64,000 nucleotides of DNA from CAVPCY01 sp963702525 (GCA_963702525.1 CAVPCY010000014.1:1-64000); one strand, 5' to 3'; shown: positions 38,772 through 48,443, numbered from the stretch's first letter. The notes: generated from the sequence alone by a model not told the origin. A program made the numbers and translations.

Positions 38772-39842
38772 ATGATCCAGGCGATAACCCGCTTCGTGCT
38801 GGTCACGGCGGGACTCCTGGGTGGATACGCAGTCGCTCAGGCCGTCGACTGGCAAGCGCAGATTCCCGGGTTGCCTCAGAGCTACGTCATCTTCCTGTTC
38901 ATCATTCTGGGAGGCTCCATCGGGTTCGTGCTTGGCGGCATCGTTGGCAGAGAACTCACATCCGCCTGGATTCGCGCCCAGGCCAGAATCTCCGAGGTGT
39001 CAGCCGCCGAGCTGATCTTGGGGACGATAGGTCTCGTCGTTGGTCTCGTCGTCGCGTTTCTTGCAGCGCAACCCCTCAGGATGCTGCAGCCGCAGGGTCT
39101 GGCTGCGGTTGTCATGGTCCTGCTGTCCATCGTGTGTTCGTACCTCGCGATCTCGATCGCGCTCACTCGGCGCAGGGAGTTCGCAGCGTTCTTCCCGCGA
39201 CTTTCGGCGGCAGAGCTCGTCACCGCCGAGGAACGGCTGCTGATCCTCGATACGAGTGCGGTGATCGATGGGCGATTCCAGCAGATGCAGGAGATCGGCT
39301 TCATGCCCGGTCGTATTCGGGTGCCCAGGTTCGTCCTCGCCGAGCTGCAGACTCTCGCTGACTCCGCGGACGACGGCAAGCGCATGCGCGGACGTCGCGG
39401 TCTCGATCTGCTGGCGACACTGCCAGACAAGGACGTGGTCGACATCTTCGAGGTGGACTACGCTGATACCGCTGCGGTCGATGAGAAGCTGATGCGACTT
39501 GCGACCGATTCGAGTGGGGTGCTGGTGACCGTCGACTACAACTTGGGCAAGGTAGCGCGACTGAGGGCGATCGAGGTGCTCAACCTCAACGAGGCCGCGG
39601 CGTCGCTCAGGCCGAGCTTCCTGCCCGGTGACGACATCCACCTGCACGTCGCGAAGACCGGCAAGGAGCCCGGCCAGGGCGTCGGATACCTGGAGGACGG
39701 GACGATGGTGGTCGTTCAGGAAGGGCGAGGACTCGTGGGTAGTGACGCCGAAGTCGAGGTCACATCGGTTCTCCAGACCTCGGCTGGGCGCATGATCTTC
39801 GCTCGACCGGCCCGAGTCGCAGCCGCCGAGGCGTCCGGGTGA
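38772..39842 (+). CDS. membrane PIN/TRAM-domain protein (YacL family)
   Basis: 356 residues. Four membrane segments at residues about 5-25, 36-60, 83-104 and 112-132, then a PIN RNase-like domain (RLLILDTSAVIDGRFQQMQE, with the first acidic residue; VPRFVLAELQTLADSADDGK; VLVTVDYNLGKVARL) and a C-terminal TRAM domain (GYLEDGTMVVVQEGRGLVGS). ATG at 38772 overlaps no gene; a GAGGAGGTGAGG tract is 35-45 bases upstream, too far for the start, so the true start is not certain. The family is always near disA/ispD in Firmicutes and Actinobacteria; the RNA substrate is unknown. Confidence 0.88.
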   Translation: MIQAITRFVLVTAGLLGGYAVAQAVDWQAQIPGLPQSYVIFLFIILGGSIGFVLGGIVGRELTSAWIRAQARISEVSAAELILGTIGLVVGLVVAFLAAQPLRMLQPQGLAAVVMVLLSIVCSYLAISIALTRRREFAAFFPRLSAAELVTAEERLLILDTSAVIDGRFQQMQEIGFMPGRIRVPRFVLAELQTLADSADDGKRMRGRRGLDLLATLPDKDVVDIFEVDYADTAAVDEKLMRLATDSSGVLVTVDYNLGKVARLRAIEVLNLNEAAASLRPSFLPGDDIHLHVAKTGKEPGQGVGYLEDGTMVVVQEGRGLVGSDAEVEVTSVLQTSAGRMIFARPARVAAAEASG

Positions 39843-40549
39843 GCGAGATCGCGACAGTCGCGATCGTCGTTGCCGGGGGCAGCGGCGAGCGTTTCGGCCG
39901 AACAGAAGGTAAGCAACTCGCCGAGGTTGCGGGGCGGCCGGTTGTCTCCTGGTCTCTGAGTGCGCTGGAATCGTGTGGTCTGAGCTCGATCGTGCTCGTG
40001 TGTGATCCAGGACGGTTCGACGAGTTCAGAGACCGCGCGGTCGGCCCGCTCGAGTTGATGACGCCCGTCGTGTTCGCGGCTAGTGGCGAGACGCGCCAGG
40101 AGTCGGTGGCCTCCGGACTGGCTTTGGTCCCGGGCGACGCGCAGATCGTCTTGGTGCACGACGGGGCGAGACCGCTGCTTCGCCCCGAAACCGCGACCGG
40201 AGCGCTCGAGATGCTCAGGGCACGGCCTGGGATCGACGGGGTGGTAGTCGGTCACCCCTCGGTCGATACGTTGAAGACCGTCGAGGGCGGACACATCGTC
40301 GACACGCCAGACCGCTCGCGGATATGGGCGGTCCAGACGCCGCAAGTGTTTCGCGCGGACGCACTGCGCTCGGCGCACGCGTCCGCGCAGACCGATGGCT
40401 ATCTCGGTACGGACGACGCCGCACTCGTGGAGCGCAACGGCGGTGCGGTGATGGTGTTCGAAGGACCGCGTGACAACATCAAGATCACCGTGCCCGAGGA
40501 CTACGCATTCGCCGAGGCCGTTCTTGGGCGCCGCAAGGGGCGGGAGTAG
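39839..40549 (+). CDS. ispD: 2-C-methyl-D-erythritol 4-phosphate cytidylyltransferase
   Basis: Third step of the non-mevalonate isoprenoid pathway. 236 residues. GTG at 39839 overlaps the upstream stop by 4 bases (GTGA). CTP-binding loop VAIVVAGGSGERFGRTEGKQ at the N-terminus, IVLVHDGARPLL near 40150, the DTLK and TPQVFRADAL motifs. Followed by ispF 2 bases later. Confidence 0.94.
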   Translation: MSEIATVAIVVAGGSGERFGRTEGKQLAEVAGRPVVSWSLSALESCGLSSIVLVCDPGRFDEFRDRAVGPLELMTPVVFAASGETRQESVASGLALVPGDAQIVLVHDGARPLLRPETATGALEMLRARPGIDGVVVGHPSVDTLKTVEGGHIVDTPDRSRIWAVQTPQVFRADALRSAHASAQTDGYLGTDDAALVERNGGAVMVFEGPRDNIKITVPEDYAFAEAVLGRRKGRE

Positions 40550-40551
40550 CG

Positions 40552-41025
40552 ATGCGCATCGGAATCGGTTTCGACGTCCACGAATTCGCCGAGAACCGCG
40601 AGTTGGTGCTTGGCGGCGTGCACATCGAACACGATCGCGGACTGGCCGGGCATTCGGACGCTGACGTGCTCGCGCATGCCCTGATGGATGCGCTCATCGG
40701 CGCGCTGCGCGAGGGCGACGTCGGCAGGCTGTTTCCGGACACGGACATCCAGTACAAGGACGCCGACTCCCTGCAGCTCCTGAGCCAGGTGGCCGCACTC
40801 GTGGCCAAGCGCGGCTTCCTGCTCGAGGACGCCGACTGCGTGCTAGTGCTCGAGGAGCCGAAGATCGCGCCTCACCGCGAGGCGATGCGAGCCAATCTCG
40901 CACGGGCGATGGGCGTCGAGGTGGACTGCGTCGGCGTGAAGGCCACGACCACCGAGGGCCTTGGCTTCACGGGCCGCCGGGAGGGTATCGCCGCCTACGC
41001 AGTGGCCCTGCTCGGGCGGGCGTGA
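40552..41025 (+). CDS. ispF: 2-C-methyl-D-erythritol 2,4-cyclodiphosphate synthase
   Basis: 157 residues, full length. ATG at 40552. Motifs: IGIGFDVHEF with the zinc ligands DVH, ADVLAHALMDALIGA, FPDTD, DADCVLVLEEPKI and NVKATTTEGLGFTGR-like VGVKATTTEGLGFTGR. Tightly coupled to ispD. Acts in the cytoplasm on CDP-ME 2-phosphate. Confidence 0.95.
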   Translation: MRIGIGFDVHEFAENRELVLGGVHIEHDRGLAGHSDADVLAHALMDALIGALREGDVGRLFPDTDIQYKDADSLQLLSQVAALVAKRGFLLEDADCVLVLEEPKIAPHREAMRANLARAMGVEVDCVGVKATTTEGLGFTGRREGIAAYAVALLGRA

Positions 41026-41104
41026 GCGCGCCGTAACTCCTGCTAGACTGTGGCGGTGGCCGCATCGCGGCGAGACTACTGGACGGGGGCGGCGGTCGGT
41101 TTCC

Positions 41105-41870
41105 GTGCGAATCGCAGACGACATACGTGCGGTCAAAGAGCGCGATCCCGCGGCGACCTCGACGCTGAGCGTCCTGTTCAACTACCCCGGGCTGCATGCC
41201 TTGTGGGCCCACCGCTTCAACCACTGGCTGTGGAGTCACGGGCGTCACGGCATCTCGCGCTGGTTCTCGCAGGTTGCGCGTTGGTTCACCGGCATCGAGA
41301 TCCATCCCGGCGCCACGGTGGGTGACCGGTTCTTCATCGACCATGGCTCGGGCGTCGTGATCGGTGAGACGACGATCATCGGCAACGACGTGACGCTTTA
41401 CCAGGGAGTGACGCTCGGCGGTACCGGCAAAGAGACCGGCAAGCGGCACCCCACGCTCGAGGACTGCGTCGTCGTGGGCGTCGGGGCGGCCGTGCTCGGC
41501 AACATCACGGTCGGGCGCGGCAGCAAGGTAGGCGGCGGCGCGGTCGTGATCGATGACGTCCCGCCCAACTGCACCGTCGTCGGCGTGCCGGGCCGCGTGG
41601 TCGTACGCTCCGGCGAGCGCGTCGAAGCGGTCGACCTGCATCACGAGGACCTGCCAGACCCGGTGGTCGAGATGTTCCGCTGCCTTCAGCGCCGCATCGA
41701 CCGCCTCGAGAAGCAGGCGGCATCATCTCGCGATTCGGCTGCCGAGCGAGAGCGGCGAGCCCGAGACCGCGGCCCCCGACTCCGCCCAGCCCGACGACGG
41801 GATCGCGTGCCCGGTGGACGGCGACGGGCGTATGAGAGTCGAGTTCGACGAGTGGTATTGGGAGATCTGA
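41105..41870 (+). CDS. cysE: serine O-acetyltransferase, frameshifted C-terminus
   Basis: First step of cysteine synthesis from serine and acetyl-CoA. GTG at 41105. Serine acetyltransferase helices: IRAVKERDPAATSTLSVLFN, YPGLHALWAHRFNHWLW; then the left-handed beta-helix with hexapeptide repeats (IEIHPGATVGDRFFIDHGSG, VVIGETTIIGNDVTLYQGVT, LGGTGKETGKRHPTLED). After RRIDRLEKQA an indel near 41745 moves the tail to another frame, ending VEFDEWYWEI at 41870; this gives an acidic, disordered extension of about 50 residues beyond the core. In Bacillus gltX lies before cysE; here ispF does. Confidence 0.9.
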
Positions 41871-41925
41871 TCGGCGACCCGCGCTCAGCGGGCCGAACCC
41901 GCCGGCATGGAGGGTGAGAACGACG

Positions 41926-43412
41926 ATGCGTGTCTACAACACACTGACCAGGTCCAAAGAGGAGTTCATCCCGCGTGACGCCGGGCAAGGTCTCGATGTA
42001 CGTGTGCGGCCCCACGGTCTACAACCACATCCACATCGGAAACGCCCGTACGTTCCTGTCCTTCGACGTGATCCGCCGCTACCTCGAGTGGAAGGGCTTC
42101 GACGTCCGCTTCGTTCAGAACATCACCGACGTCGACGACAAGATCATCAACCGAGCGAACGAAGAGGGTCGCCCGGCGGCCGAGGTGGCCGAGGAGTACA
42201 CCGAGGCGTTCATCTCGGCGATGCGTACGCTCGGCGTGCGAGGATCCGACGGTGCGCCCCATGTGCACGGAGACGATTCCGCAGATGATAGGGATGATCG
42301 AGCGGCTCATCGATCGCGGGCACGCCTATGTCGTCGACGGCGACGTGTACTTCTCGGTGCGCAGCTTCCCTGGCTACGGCAAGCTGTCTGGCCGAGACAT
42401 CGACGAGATGCACGCGGGTGCTCGTGTCGAGGTCGATGACCGCAAGCACGATCCGCTCGACTTCGCCTTGTGGAAGTCGTGCAAGCCGGGCGAGCCGCAT
42501 TGGCCGAGCCCCTGGGGCGATGGCCGCCCGGGGTGGCATATCGAGTGTTCGGTCATGTCGGAGCAGGAGCTCGGCGTGACCTTCGACATCCACGGCGGCG
42601 GCGCGGATCTCACGTTCCCGCATCACGAGAACGAACTCGCGCAGTCTGAGGCGGCGACGGGGCAGCCGTTCGTGCGCTACTGGCTACACGGCGGCATGCT
42701 TCAGGTCAACGCCGAGAAGATGAGCAAGTCGCTCGGCAACTTCCTGCTGCTCAAGGAGGTCCAAGAGCGCTATCCCACGGCCGTCATCCGTCTGCTGATG
42801 CTCCAGACCCACTACCGCAGCCCGCTCGACTTCTCGGACTCGCGCCTCGACGACACCACGCACGCCTACGAGCGACTCGAGAACCTCGTGCGCAACCTGC
42901 GCTGGGCGCGCTCGCTCGCGGCGTGTGGCCTCGGTGCGCCCGAAGGCGCGTGCAGCGGTCTGAAGCTGCACATCGCAGCCGCTCGCGAGAAGTTCGAAGC
43001 CGAGATGGACGATGACTTCAACACTGCGGGTGCGCTTGCAGCCGTGTTCGAGCTCGCCAAGGCCGCGAACGTCTTCCTCGCCGACTACCAGGTCGACCTG
43101 TGCATGGAGGACAAGGACGCCTTGCTCGAAGCGGACGAACTCGTGGTCGAGCTTCTCGGCGTGCTGGGTATCGAGATCGCCGAACCTCAGACGTGCTGCT
43201 ACCCGGTCGAGGTCGTCACGCTGGCGTGCGACGTCGCCGACTACAAGGGGGAGGACCCCGAGGAAGCGGTCGACTGCTTGCTTGCCTGCCGCTCTGCAGC
43301 TCGTGCCGAGAAGGACTGGGGCCGGGCGGACGCCGTCCGAAACGGGCTGGCCGAGCTTGGCATCGCCGTCGAGGACACGCCGCAAGGCGCGCGGGTCACC
43401 CTTGGCGGCTAG
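41926..43412 (+). CDS. cysS: cysteinyl-tRNA synthetase, frameshifted
   Basis: Class I synthetase of about 495 residues. ATG at 41926 after GGAGGGTGAG. Breaks near 41985 and 42240. Motifs: YVCGPTVYNHIHIGNART with the HIGH-like HIHIGNA and zinc Cys; GWHIECSVMS and FPHHENELAQSEA zinc ligands; KMSKSLGN near 42718. C-terminal DALR-like helical domain and a Cys-rich segment (AEPQTCCYPVEVVTLAC) that is unusual. The start of rlmB is 6 bases downstream with no mrnC gene between, unlike Bacillus. Confidence 0.94.
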
Positions 43413-43418
43413 CGGGCG

Positions 43419-44153
43419 GTGAATGTCGAAGGCAGAAACGCCGTCCTTGAAGCGCTTCGTGCGGCGATGCCGCTCGAGCGGATCATGCTGGCCGAGGGCG
43501 GCAAGGGCGATCGGCCGGTCGGCGAGATCGAGCGACTTGCACGCGACGCAGGCGTACCTGTCTCGACCGTGCCCAGGCGCGACCTCGACCGCGAAAGCGA
43601 GCGCGGAGCGCATCAGGGCGTGATGGCCGTGGCCGCGCCGTTTCGCTACACGGCGCTGGCCGACGTGCTCAGGGCCGTCGAGGGGCGAGAGCGTGCGCTG
43701 GTGATCGCGCTCGACCACGTCACCGACCCCGGCAACCTCGGTGCGGTCGCACGTACCGCTGAGGTGGTGGGTGCGGCCGCTGTCCTGGTTCAGAAACGCC
43801 GCAGCGCCGCGGTCACGCCCGCGGCGTGGAAGTCCGCGGCCGGCGCGCTGGCGCACGTGCCGCTCGTGCAGGAGCCGAACCTCGTGCGCTGCCTCGAGCA
43901 GTTCAAGGCGGCAGGCTTCTGGGTCGCAGGTGCGTCCGAGAAGGCCGAGCAGTCGGTGTGGGACGCGCCACTCGAAGGGCGCATCGTGCTCGTGATGGGT
44001 TCGGAGGGCGAGGGACTCGCGCGCCTTACCGCCGAAACATGCGACTTCCTCGTGCGTCTTCCTCAGGCGGGCAAGGTCGGATCGCTCAACGTCGCTCAAG
44101 CCGCGACGGCGCTTGCGTACGAGTGGCTGCGGCGCACGAGCGGGGCGCCCTAG
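43419..44153 (+). CDS. rlmB: 23S rRNA 2'-O-methyltransferase (RlmB/TrmH-like)
   Basis: 244 residues. GTG at 43419. N-terminal substrate-binding domain (NVEGRNAVLEALRAAMPLER), then SpoU domain with LVIALDHVTDPGNLGAVART (motif 1), LVMGSEGEGLARL (motif 2) and KVGSLNVAQAATALAYEW (motif 3), forming the trefoil-knot SAM site. Usually methylates G2251 of 23S rRNA; other SpoU targets cannot be excluded. Confidence 0.92.
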   Translation: MNVEGRNAVLEALRAAMPLERIMLAEGGKGDRPVGEIERLARDAGVPVSTVPRRDLDRESERGAHQGVMAVAAPFRYTALADVLRAVEGRERALVIALDHVTDPGNLGAVARTAEVVGAAAVLVQKRRSAAVTPAAWKSAAGALAHVPLVQEPNLVRCLEQFKAAGFWVAGASEKAEQSVWDAPLEGRIVLVMGSEGEGLARLTAETCDFLVRLPQAGKVGSLNVAQAATALAYEWLRRTSGAP

Positions 44154-44665
44154 ATGCGCAGAGTGCTGCTCGTCGACGGCTACAACGTCATCCGGCTCAC
44201 GCCTCCGTACCGGGATCTGGCCGACGAGGACCTCGACAGCGCGCGGGTGGCGCTCGATCTCGGATGTGGCCGCGTTCGCTTGCGGTGAGTGGGACGCTAC
44301 GGTCGTCTTCGATGGCGGCGCGAACCCCCAGTCGACAGGTGAGCCTCACGAGACATCGGGCGTGACCGTCGTGTTCTCGCGCTTCGGCATGGAAGCGGAT
44401 GCCGTCGTTGAGTCGCTCGCTCGCGTCGCGCGGGAGCGCGGCGACCACGTCGAGGTCGTCACGAGCGATGCGCAGACGCAGTGGGCGGTGTTCGGGCGGG
44501 GCGTGGCGCGTCGTTCCTCGGCGGAGTTCGCGCGCGAGCTGCGTGCCGAAGAGGCCTCGTGGCGCGAGCACACCCCGTGTGGTGGAGACCCGCAGTACTG
44601 TCGAGTGCCGCATCGACTCCGACGTGGCCGAGCGGCTTGCCCGCTGGGCGCGGGGCCTGGAGTAG
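44154..44665 (+). CDS. NYN-domain RNA-binding/nuclease-like protein (YacP family), frameshifted
   Basis: About 170 residues starting right after the rlmB stop. RVLLVDGYNVIRL is the NYN/YacP hallmark; the sequence continues LADEDLDSARVALDL, AFACGEWDATVVFDGGANPQ, ADAVVESLARVARERGDHVE and VVTSDAQTQWAVFGRGVARR with the PIN-like acidic residues. Breaks lie near 44262 and 44580. The C-terminus reads DVAERLARWARGLE. In Bacillus, YacP (Rae1) cleaves mRNA in the ribosome A site; the same role is likely here, given the identical place between rlmB and sigH. Confidence 0.82.
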
Positions 44666-44728
44666 CAGCGCTCGGTCCCTGCCCGACCGCGCCTTGTCAC
44701 AGGCGAGCACATTCGGCCGCGGCAGCTC

Positions 44729-44757
44729 TTGACCGCACGCCCGGCTAACGCTACGTT
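44729..44757 (+). promoter_or_regulatory. sigH promoter
   Basis: TTGACC (44729-44734) and TACGTT (44752-44757) with a 17-base spacer, about 85 bases before the sigH start. Confidence 0.5.
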
Positions 44758-44843
44758 CCTAATACATATTCATATAGCTGCGCCGTTCTTGGCGCCGTCC
44801 ACCCTCCGGGACGATCAGGGGGAGCGATTCTAGGGGGCATCGC

Positions 44844-45497
44844 TTGGGCGTACAAAAGGGGAGTGTCGGGCACCACTCGCACTGCTCGCGCGGGGGAGAC
44901 CAGTCTTTGGTCGTCGCTTCGCGCAACGGGGATCAGCTGGCGGCATGCGAACTGGTGAAGCGGTACCGCCCGCTCATCCGTTCGAAGGCGCGCTCCTACT
45001 TCCTCGTTGGTGCTGACCGAGACGACATCATCCAAGAGGGCATGATCGGCCTGTTCAAGGCGATTCGTGACTACGACCCCGGTCGCGAGGCGAGCTTCCA
45101 CTCGTTCGCCGAGTTGTGCGTGACCCGGCAGATGATAACGGCGGTCAAGGCGGCGACACGCCGCAAGCACTCGCCACTCAACGGCTACGTCTCGCTTTCA
45201 CGCTCGGCTGCTCCTGACGACGATGGCGATCGTCTGCTCTCGGACATCATCGCCGTCAAGGGCATATGTGATCCTGCCGAGATCGTCGTGGGCACGTGGG
45301 AGAGCGACTACATTCGCAGCGGCGTGGTCGAGGCGTTGTCCGGCTTCGAGCACGACGTTCTTCGGCTCTATACCGGCGGTTCTTCGTATCAAGAGATCGC
45401 AGAGAAGCTGGGGCGGCACACAAAGGCGGTCGACAACGCCCTCCAGCGGGTCAAGCGCAAGATGGAGGTTCAGGTCAACCGCTGTCGCGCCTGCTAG
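44844..45497 (+). CDS. sigH: RNA polymerase sigma factor SigH-like
   Basis: 217 residues. TTG at 44844 after AGGGGG is the only well-placed start; GTG codons downstream shorten the conserved N-terminus. Region 2: LVKRYRPLIRSKARSYFLVG, DDIIQEGMIGLFKAIRDYDP, FHSFAELCVTRQMITAVKAA. Region 4: LSGFEHDVLRLYTGGSSYQE, IAEKLGRHTKAVDNALQRVK. The family includes sporulation SigH and non-sporulating relatives that act in competence or stress. The N-terminus is basic and Cys/His-rich (KGSVGHHSHCSRGG). Confidence 0.92.
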   Translation: MGVQKGSVGHHSHCSRGGDQSLVVASRNGDQLAACELVKRYRPLIRSKARSYFLVGADRDDIIQEGMIGLFKAIRDYDPGREASFHSFAELCVTRQMITAVKAATRRKHSPLNGYVSLSRSAAPDDDGDRLLSDIIAVKGICDPAEIVVGTWESDYIRSGVVEALSGFEHDVLRLYTGGSSYQEIAEKLGRHTKAVDNALQRVKRKMEVQVNRCRAC

Positions 45498-45549
45498 GAT
45501 CGCGTGAGTGGCACGTCCGGAAGGGGTCGCGCTACACTGCTTCGGTCCT

Positions 45550-45625
45550 GCTGGCGTGGCGCAATTGGCAGCGCAACTGATTTGTAATCAGTAGGTTAGG
45601 GGTTCGAGTCCCCTCGCCAGCTCCA
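45550..45625 (+). tRNA. tRNA-Thr(TGT)
   Basis: 76 bases with CCA. Acceptor GCTGGCG/CGCCAGC, anticodon arm CTGAT-TTTGTAA-ATCAG, anticodon TGT, T arm GGGGTTCGAGTCCCC. Confidence 0.96.
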
Positions 45626-45702
45626 TCGAACACACCGACCGTCTCCGGCCGCGCAGCCGCCGAGGCGGTCTTCGCTTCTCGCGGCCGCTCTTCCCGATGC
45701 CC

Positions 45703-47262
45703 CTACTCGGTGTTGGGGCGCTGTGGCTCCTGAGCGTCTTGCTCGTCATGCCACAGCACCTCGATCACCTCTACGGGCGTGGCGATGTTCTTCAGCTGGA
45801 AGGTGCCGTGTGAGTGAACGACGAAGCCCTTGCCCGCCCGCCGAGCGACGTCTTCTGTCGTGAAAGCCTGTCCGCCGTCCGCGAGGTTCATCACGCGTGC
45901 GGCGGTATTGAGCGCGGCGCCGATGAACGGCCGGCCGCCCTTGTCGAGTACGACCTCGCCTTGGGCCACACCGATTCGCACGGACATCTCTCGACCACCG
46001 GGATGTGACTCGTTGTGGTGATGCAAGGCCCGCTGCATCTCGACAGCCGCTGCCAGCGCCTCGGCCGGTTGCTCGAAAGCGGCGACCAACCCATCGCCGC
46101 CGGTGGACTTGCCGTGGCCGCCGTGCGATTCGATCAATGGGAGTAGCAGGTCGCGGTGTTGCTGGATGGCCTTCGCGGTGACGATACTGCCGTCTTCCTC
46201 GGTCATCTTCGAGAACGATTTCATGTCGGTGATCATGACCACCTTCTCGGTGGTGTGATCGGTCGCGAGCTTCTCCTCGCACGTGGCAACGAGTCTGAGC
46301 AGCTCGTCGACGTCGGCATCCTCGGCGGCCATGGAGCTCGGGTGAGCGCGCACCTCTTTGGGCGCCGGAGGGATGATCGGGAACACGAGTTCGAACGTCA
46401 GGGTGAACCCGAGCGCCAGTACAAGTGAGCTCGCAGTCGCCACCGAAATGGCGCCCCAGTCGAGCTTGAGCCCGACGACCGAGGCGAGCACGGCGACGCC
46501 GACGGCCGTCGCGAGCGTGCCCACGGCGACCGCGCTGTAGAGAAGGGGCCGGCTCTTTCGCCGGCGCGCTTCGCGCACGAGCATCGCTGTGACTGCAGCC
46601 CCGCCCGCCCAGATGGCGGGCTGCGAGACGAAAGCGAGAGGGTAGCGGATGCCCGTGACGCTCGCGATCACGCCGTCGACCATCTTGGCGTCGATCGCGC
46701 CGAACGACTTCGCTATCCACTCTACGGAGAACAGCGACTCGGGTGCCTTCGAGAAGTCGAGTATCGGCCGCGCTCCGCTACCGATCGTTGCAGCGCTCAG
46801 ACGCACCGCCGAACCGAGTGCCACGCCGGTGATCTCAACGACAAGGCACGCGACCGCTGCTGCCATGGCTGCGGACCCGGCGCTCATCAGGTAGCCCGCT
46901 ACGGCGACGGCGGCCCAGACCGGGCCGAAGAACGCCCCGGCCACCGATGCTGCGACGATGAGGAATGCCCGGCCGCCGTCGGCACCCAGATAGCGTACGC
47001 CGACGAGCCCCAGAACCACGAAGACGATGCCGAAGACCGGGTTGGCGGCGGTGATGGGCAGGGCCAACGACACGATCGCCACGACGACACCGAGTTCGGT
47101 CGAACCGAGCGCAGCCACTCCGGCGAGCGACGCGAGAAGCACGGCGCCCCACTGGGGACTGAAGCGCATGCCGATGAGCCCCCCGTACGTCGCGGCGGCT
47201 ATCGCAGCCCCCCTCAGCCACAGAAGGAGCCCCTCGTTTCTCCGACGTCCGTTGTCGCCCAT
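45703..47262 (-). CDS. membrane class III nucleotide cyclase
   Basis: 519 residues on the minus strand; ATG at 47262 follows AGGGGGA, better than the GTG at 47277. About ten hydrophobic segments fill the first 330 residues (LLASLAGVAALGSTELGVVV, VFGIVFVVLGLVGVRYLGAD and others), arranged partly like a 6TM repeat. The class III catalytic domain begins near residue 350: VVMITDMKSFSKMTEEDGS (metal-binding Asp), HGGHGKSTGGDGLVAAFEQP (substrate lysine and second metal Asp), VRIGVAQGEVVLDKGGRPFI and ALNTAARVMNLADGG. All six usual catalytic positions look occupied, so it should make cAMP (or cGMP). Divergent from a cNMP-binding protein, its likely reader. Confidence 0.85.
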   Translation of the reverse strand: MGDNGRRRNEGLLLWLRGAAIAAATYGGLIGMRFSPQWGAVLLASLAGVAALGSTELGVVVAIVSLALPITAANPVFGIVFVVLGLVGVRYLGADGGRAFLIVAASVAGAFFGPVWAAVAVAGYLMSAGSAAMAAAVACLVVEITGVALGSAVRLSAATIGSGARPILDFSKAPESLFSVEWIAKSFGAIDAKMVDGVIASVTGIRYPLAFVSQPAIWAGGAAVTAMLVREARRRKSRPLLYSAVAVGTLATAVGVAVLASVVGLKLDWGAISVATASSLVLALGFTLTFELVFPIIPPAPKEVRAHPSSMAAEDADVDELLRLVATCEEKLATDHTTEKVVMITDMKSFSKMTEEDGSIVTAKAIQQHRDLLLPLIESHGGHGKSTGGDGLVAAFEQPAEALAAAVEMQRALHHHNESHPGGREMSVRIGVAQGEVVLDKGGRPFIGAALNTAARVMNLADGGQAFTTEDVARRAGKGFVVHSHGTFQLKNIATPVEVIEVLWHDEQDAQEPQRPNTE

Positions 47263-47394
47263 CGATCCCCCTCGCACGCACGCGCGTCAGTGCTCGGCGC
47301 TATTGTGACGCATCACGCAAGGTCGCGTCTGCGGTAGAATCACCTTGCACCGGACGCCGGGGGGCGTCGATGAACCAGTGATGGGGGGCGGCAC

Positions 47395-47808
47395 GTGTCA
47401 CACGAGGAGTTTCTGGCTCGCGTACCGATCTTCGCGAACTGCACTCCCGAGGAGATCTCCGCGGTTGTCTCGGTCGCTCAGGAGGCCTACTACCAGCCGG
47501 GCCAGATCATCGTGACGCAGGGCACGCCCGGGCAGGCGTTCTACCTCGTGCTCGCTGGCAGGGTGGAGATTCTGCGCGACGGCACGTCGCTGGGGGCCTT
47601 CGGTTCGGGCGACTTCTTCGGCGAGATGTCGCTTCTCGATCAGGCGCCACGCTCGGCGACGATTCGCGCGCTCGATCAGACCGTGTGTTTGATGCTCTCG
47701 AGTTGGGATTTCAAGGCGCTGCTCGAGAAGCATCCGTCGATCGCCATCAAGTTGCTCGAGGTCTTGAGCCGGCGGCTGCGTGTGGCCGACGAACGTATCG
47801 GAAGATAG
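47395..47808 (+). CDS. cyclic nucleotide-binding domain protein
   Basis: 137 residues, only a cNMP domain. GTG at 47395. N-terminus LARVPIFANCTPEEISAVVS; phosphate-binding cassette FFGEMSLLDQAPRSATIRAL keeps the glutamate and the arginine that contact cAMP; final helices LLEKHPSIAIKLLEVLSRRL. No HTH, kinase or esterase domain follows, so it would act by protein contact. Its gene and the cyclase diverge from a shared 132-base region (with TAGAAT at 47333-47338 as a possible -10 for this gene). Confidence 0.85.
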   Translation: MSHEEFLARVPIFANCTPEEISAVVSVAQEAYYQPGQIIVTQGTPGQAFYLVLAGRVEILRDGTSLGAFGSGDFFGEMSLLDQAPRSATIRALDQTVCLMLSSWDFKALLEKHPSIAIKLLEVLSRRLRVADERIGR

Positions 47809-47822
47809 GGAAACGAGGAGAC

Positions 47823-48443
47823 GTGTCAGTTTCGGGGACGCTGTTGCTGCAAGATGTCGCGGTACGCATCGTGGCCCGGTGGTTGCGCGAGCGCGGGAAG
47901 CTCGACGTGCAGATCACCGGTGGTCGCGAGGCCGTGGGAGGCCGTGCCGTGGACCTCACCTACGCCTGGCAGGGCAGACGCCTGAAGATCAAGGTCAAGC
48001 CTGACCCGTACTTCGGCGGGGAAGAGGGCAAGATCCGCGACCGCTCCCTGTCGTTCTATCGTGCGGACGCGTCCGCCTACGCGTTCGAGTCGATCGCCAA
48101 CAGCGCTACCCGCGAGCCCGGATGGATCTCGGACTCAGCAGCAGACGAGCTCTACTACTACCGCATCGCACTCGGTCAGACCGAGGATGAGGTGCGCGCC
48201 TTGATGGGCGAGCCCGACGAGGTCTTCTTCTCGGAGCTGCGGGTCGACCGTGACGAGCTCGTCACGATGCCCATGGACGCGGTGCGCCGCTGGTTCGAGG
48301 CGAGCGCGGACAACTACCAGTCCAGACCGGTCATCACCGACGGTGTCGCGGCATGGTATCGGCTCGTCCCTCGAGAGGACGTCGAGTCGGCCGTTCAGGG
48401 CCTCGCAGTGGCGGGGCCGGTGTTCCGCTCCGTCAGCGCGTAG
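47823..48443 (+). CDS. hypothetical protein after the cNMP-binding protein
   Basis: 206 residues. GTG at 47823 after GAGGAG, 14 bases after the previous stop, so co-transcribed. No membrane segment or signal. N-terminal half: LLLQDVAVRIVARWLRERGK, then VDLTYAWQGRRLKIKVKPDP, a beta-rich stretch suggesting a restriction-endonuclease-like or small-ligand fold, unrecognised. Then ELYYYRIALGQTEDEVRALM and VDRDELVTMPMDAVRRWFEA, VAAWYRLVPREDVES. It likely works with cNMP signalling by its position. Confidence 0.5.
   Translation: MSVSGTLLLQDVAVRIVARWLRERGKLDVQITGGREAVGGRAVDLTYAWQGRRLKIKVKPDPYFGGEEGKIRDRSLSFYRADASAYAFESIANSATREPGWISDSAADELYYYRIALGQTEDEVRALMGEPDEVFFSELRVDRDELVTMPMDAVRRWFEASADNYQSRPVITDGVAAWYRLVPREDVESAVQGLAVAGPVFRSVSA

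Noticed and set aside
47295..47325. CRP-like site TTGTGACGCATCAC between the cyclase and the cNMP protein
   Set aside because: The half-sites are 4 rather than 6 bases apart, so they do not fit the CRP/FNR geometry, and the cNMP protein here has no HTH.
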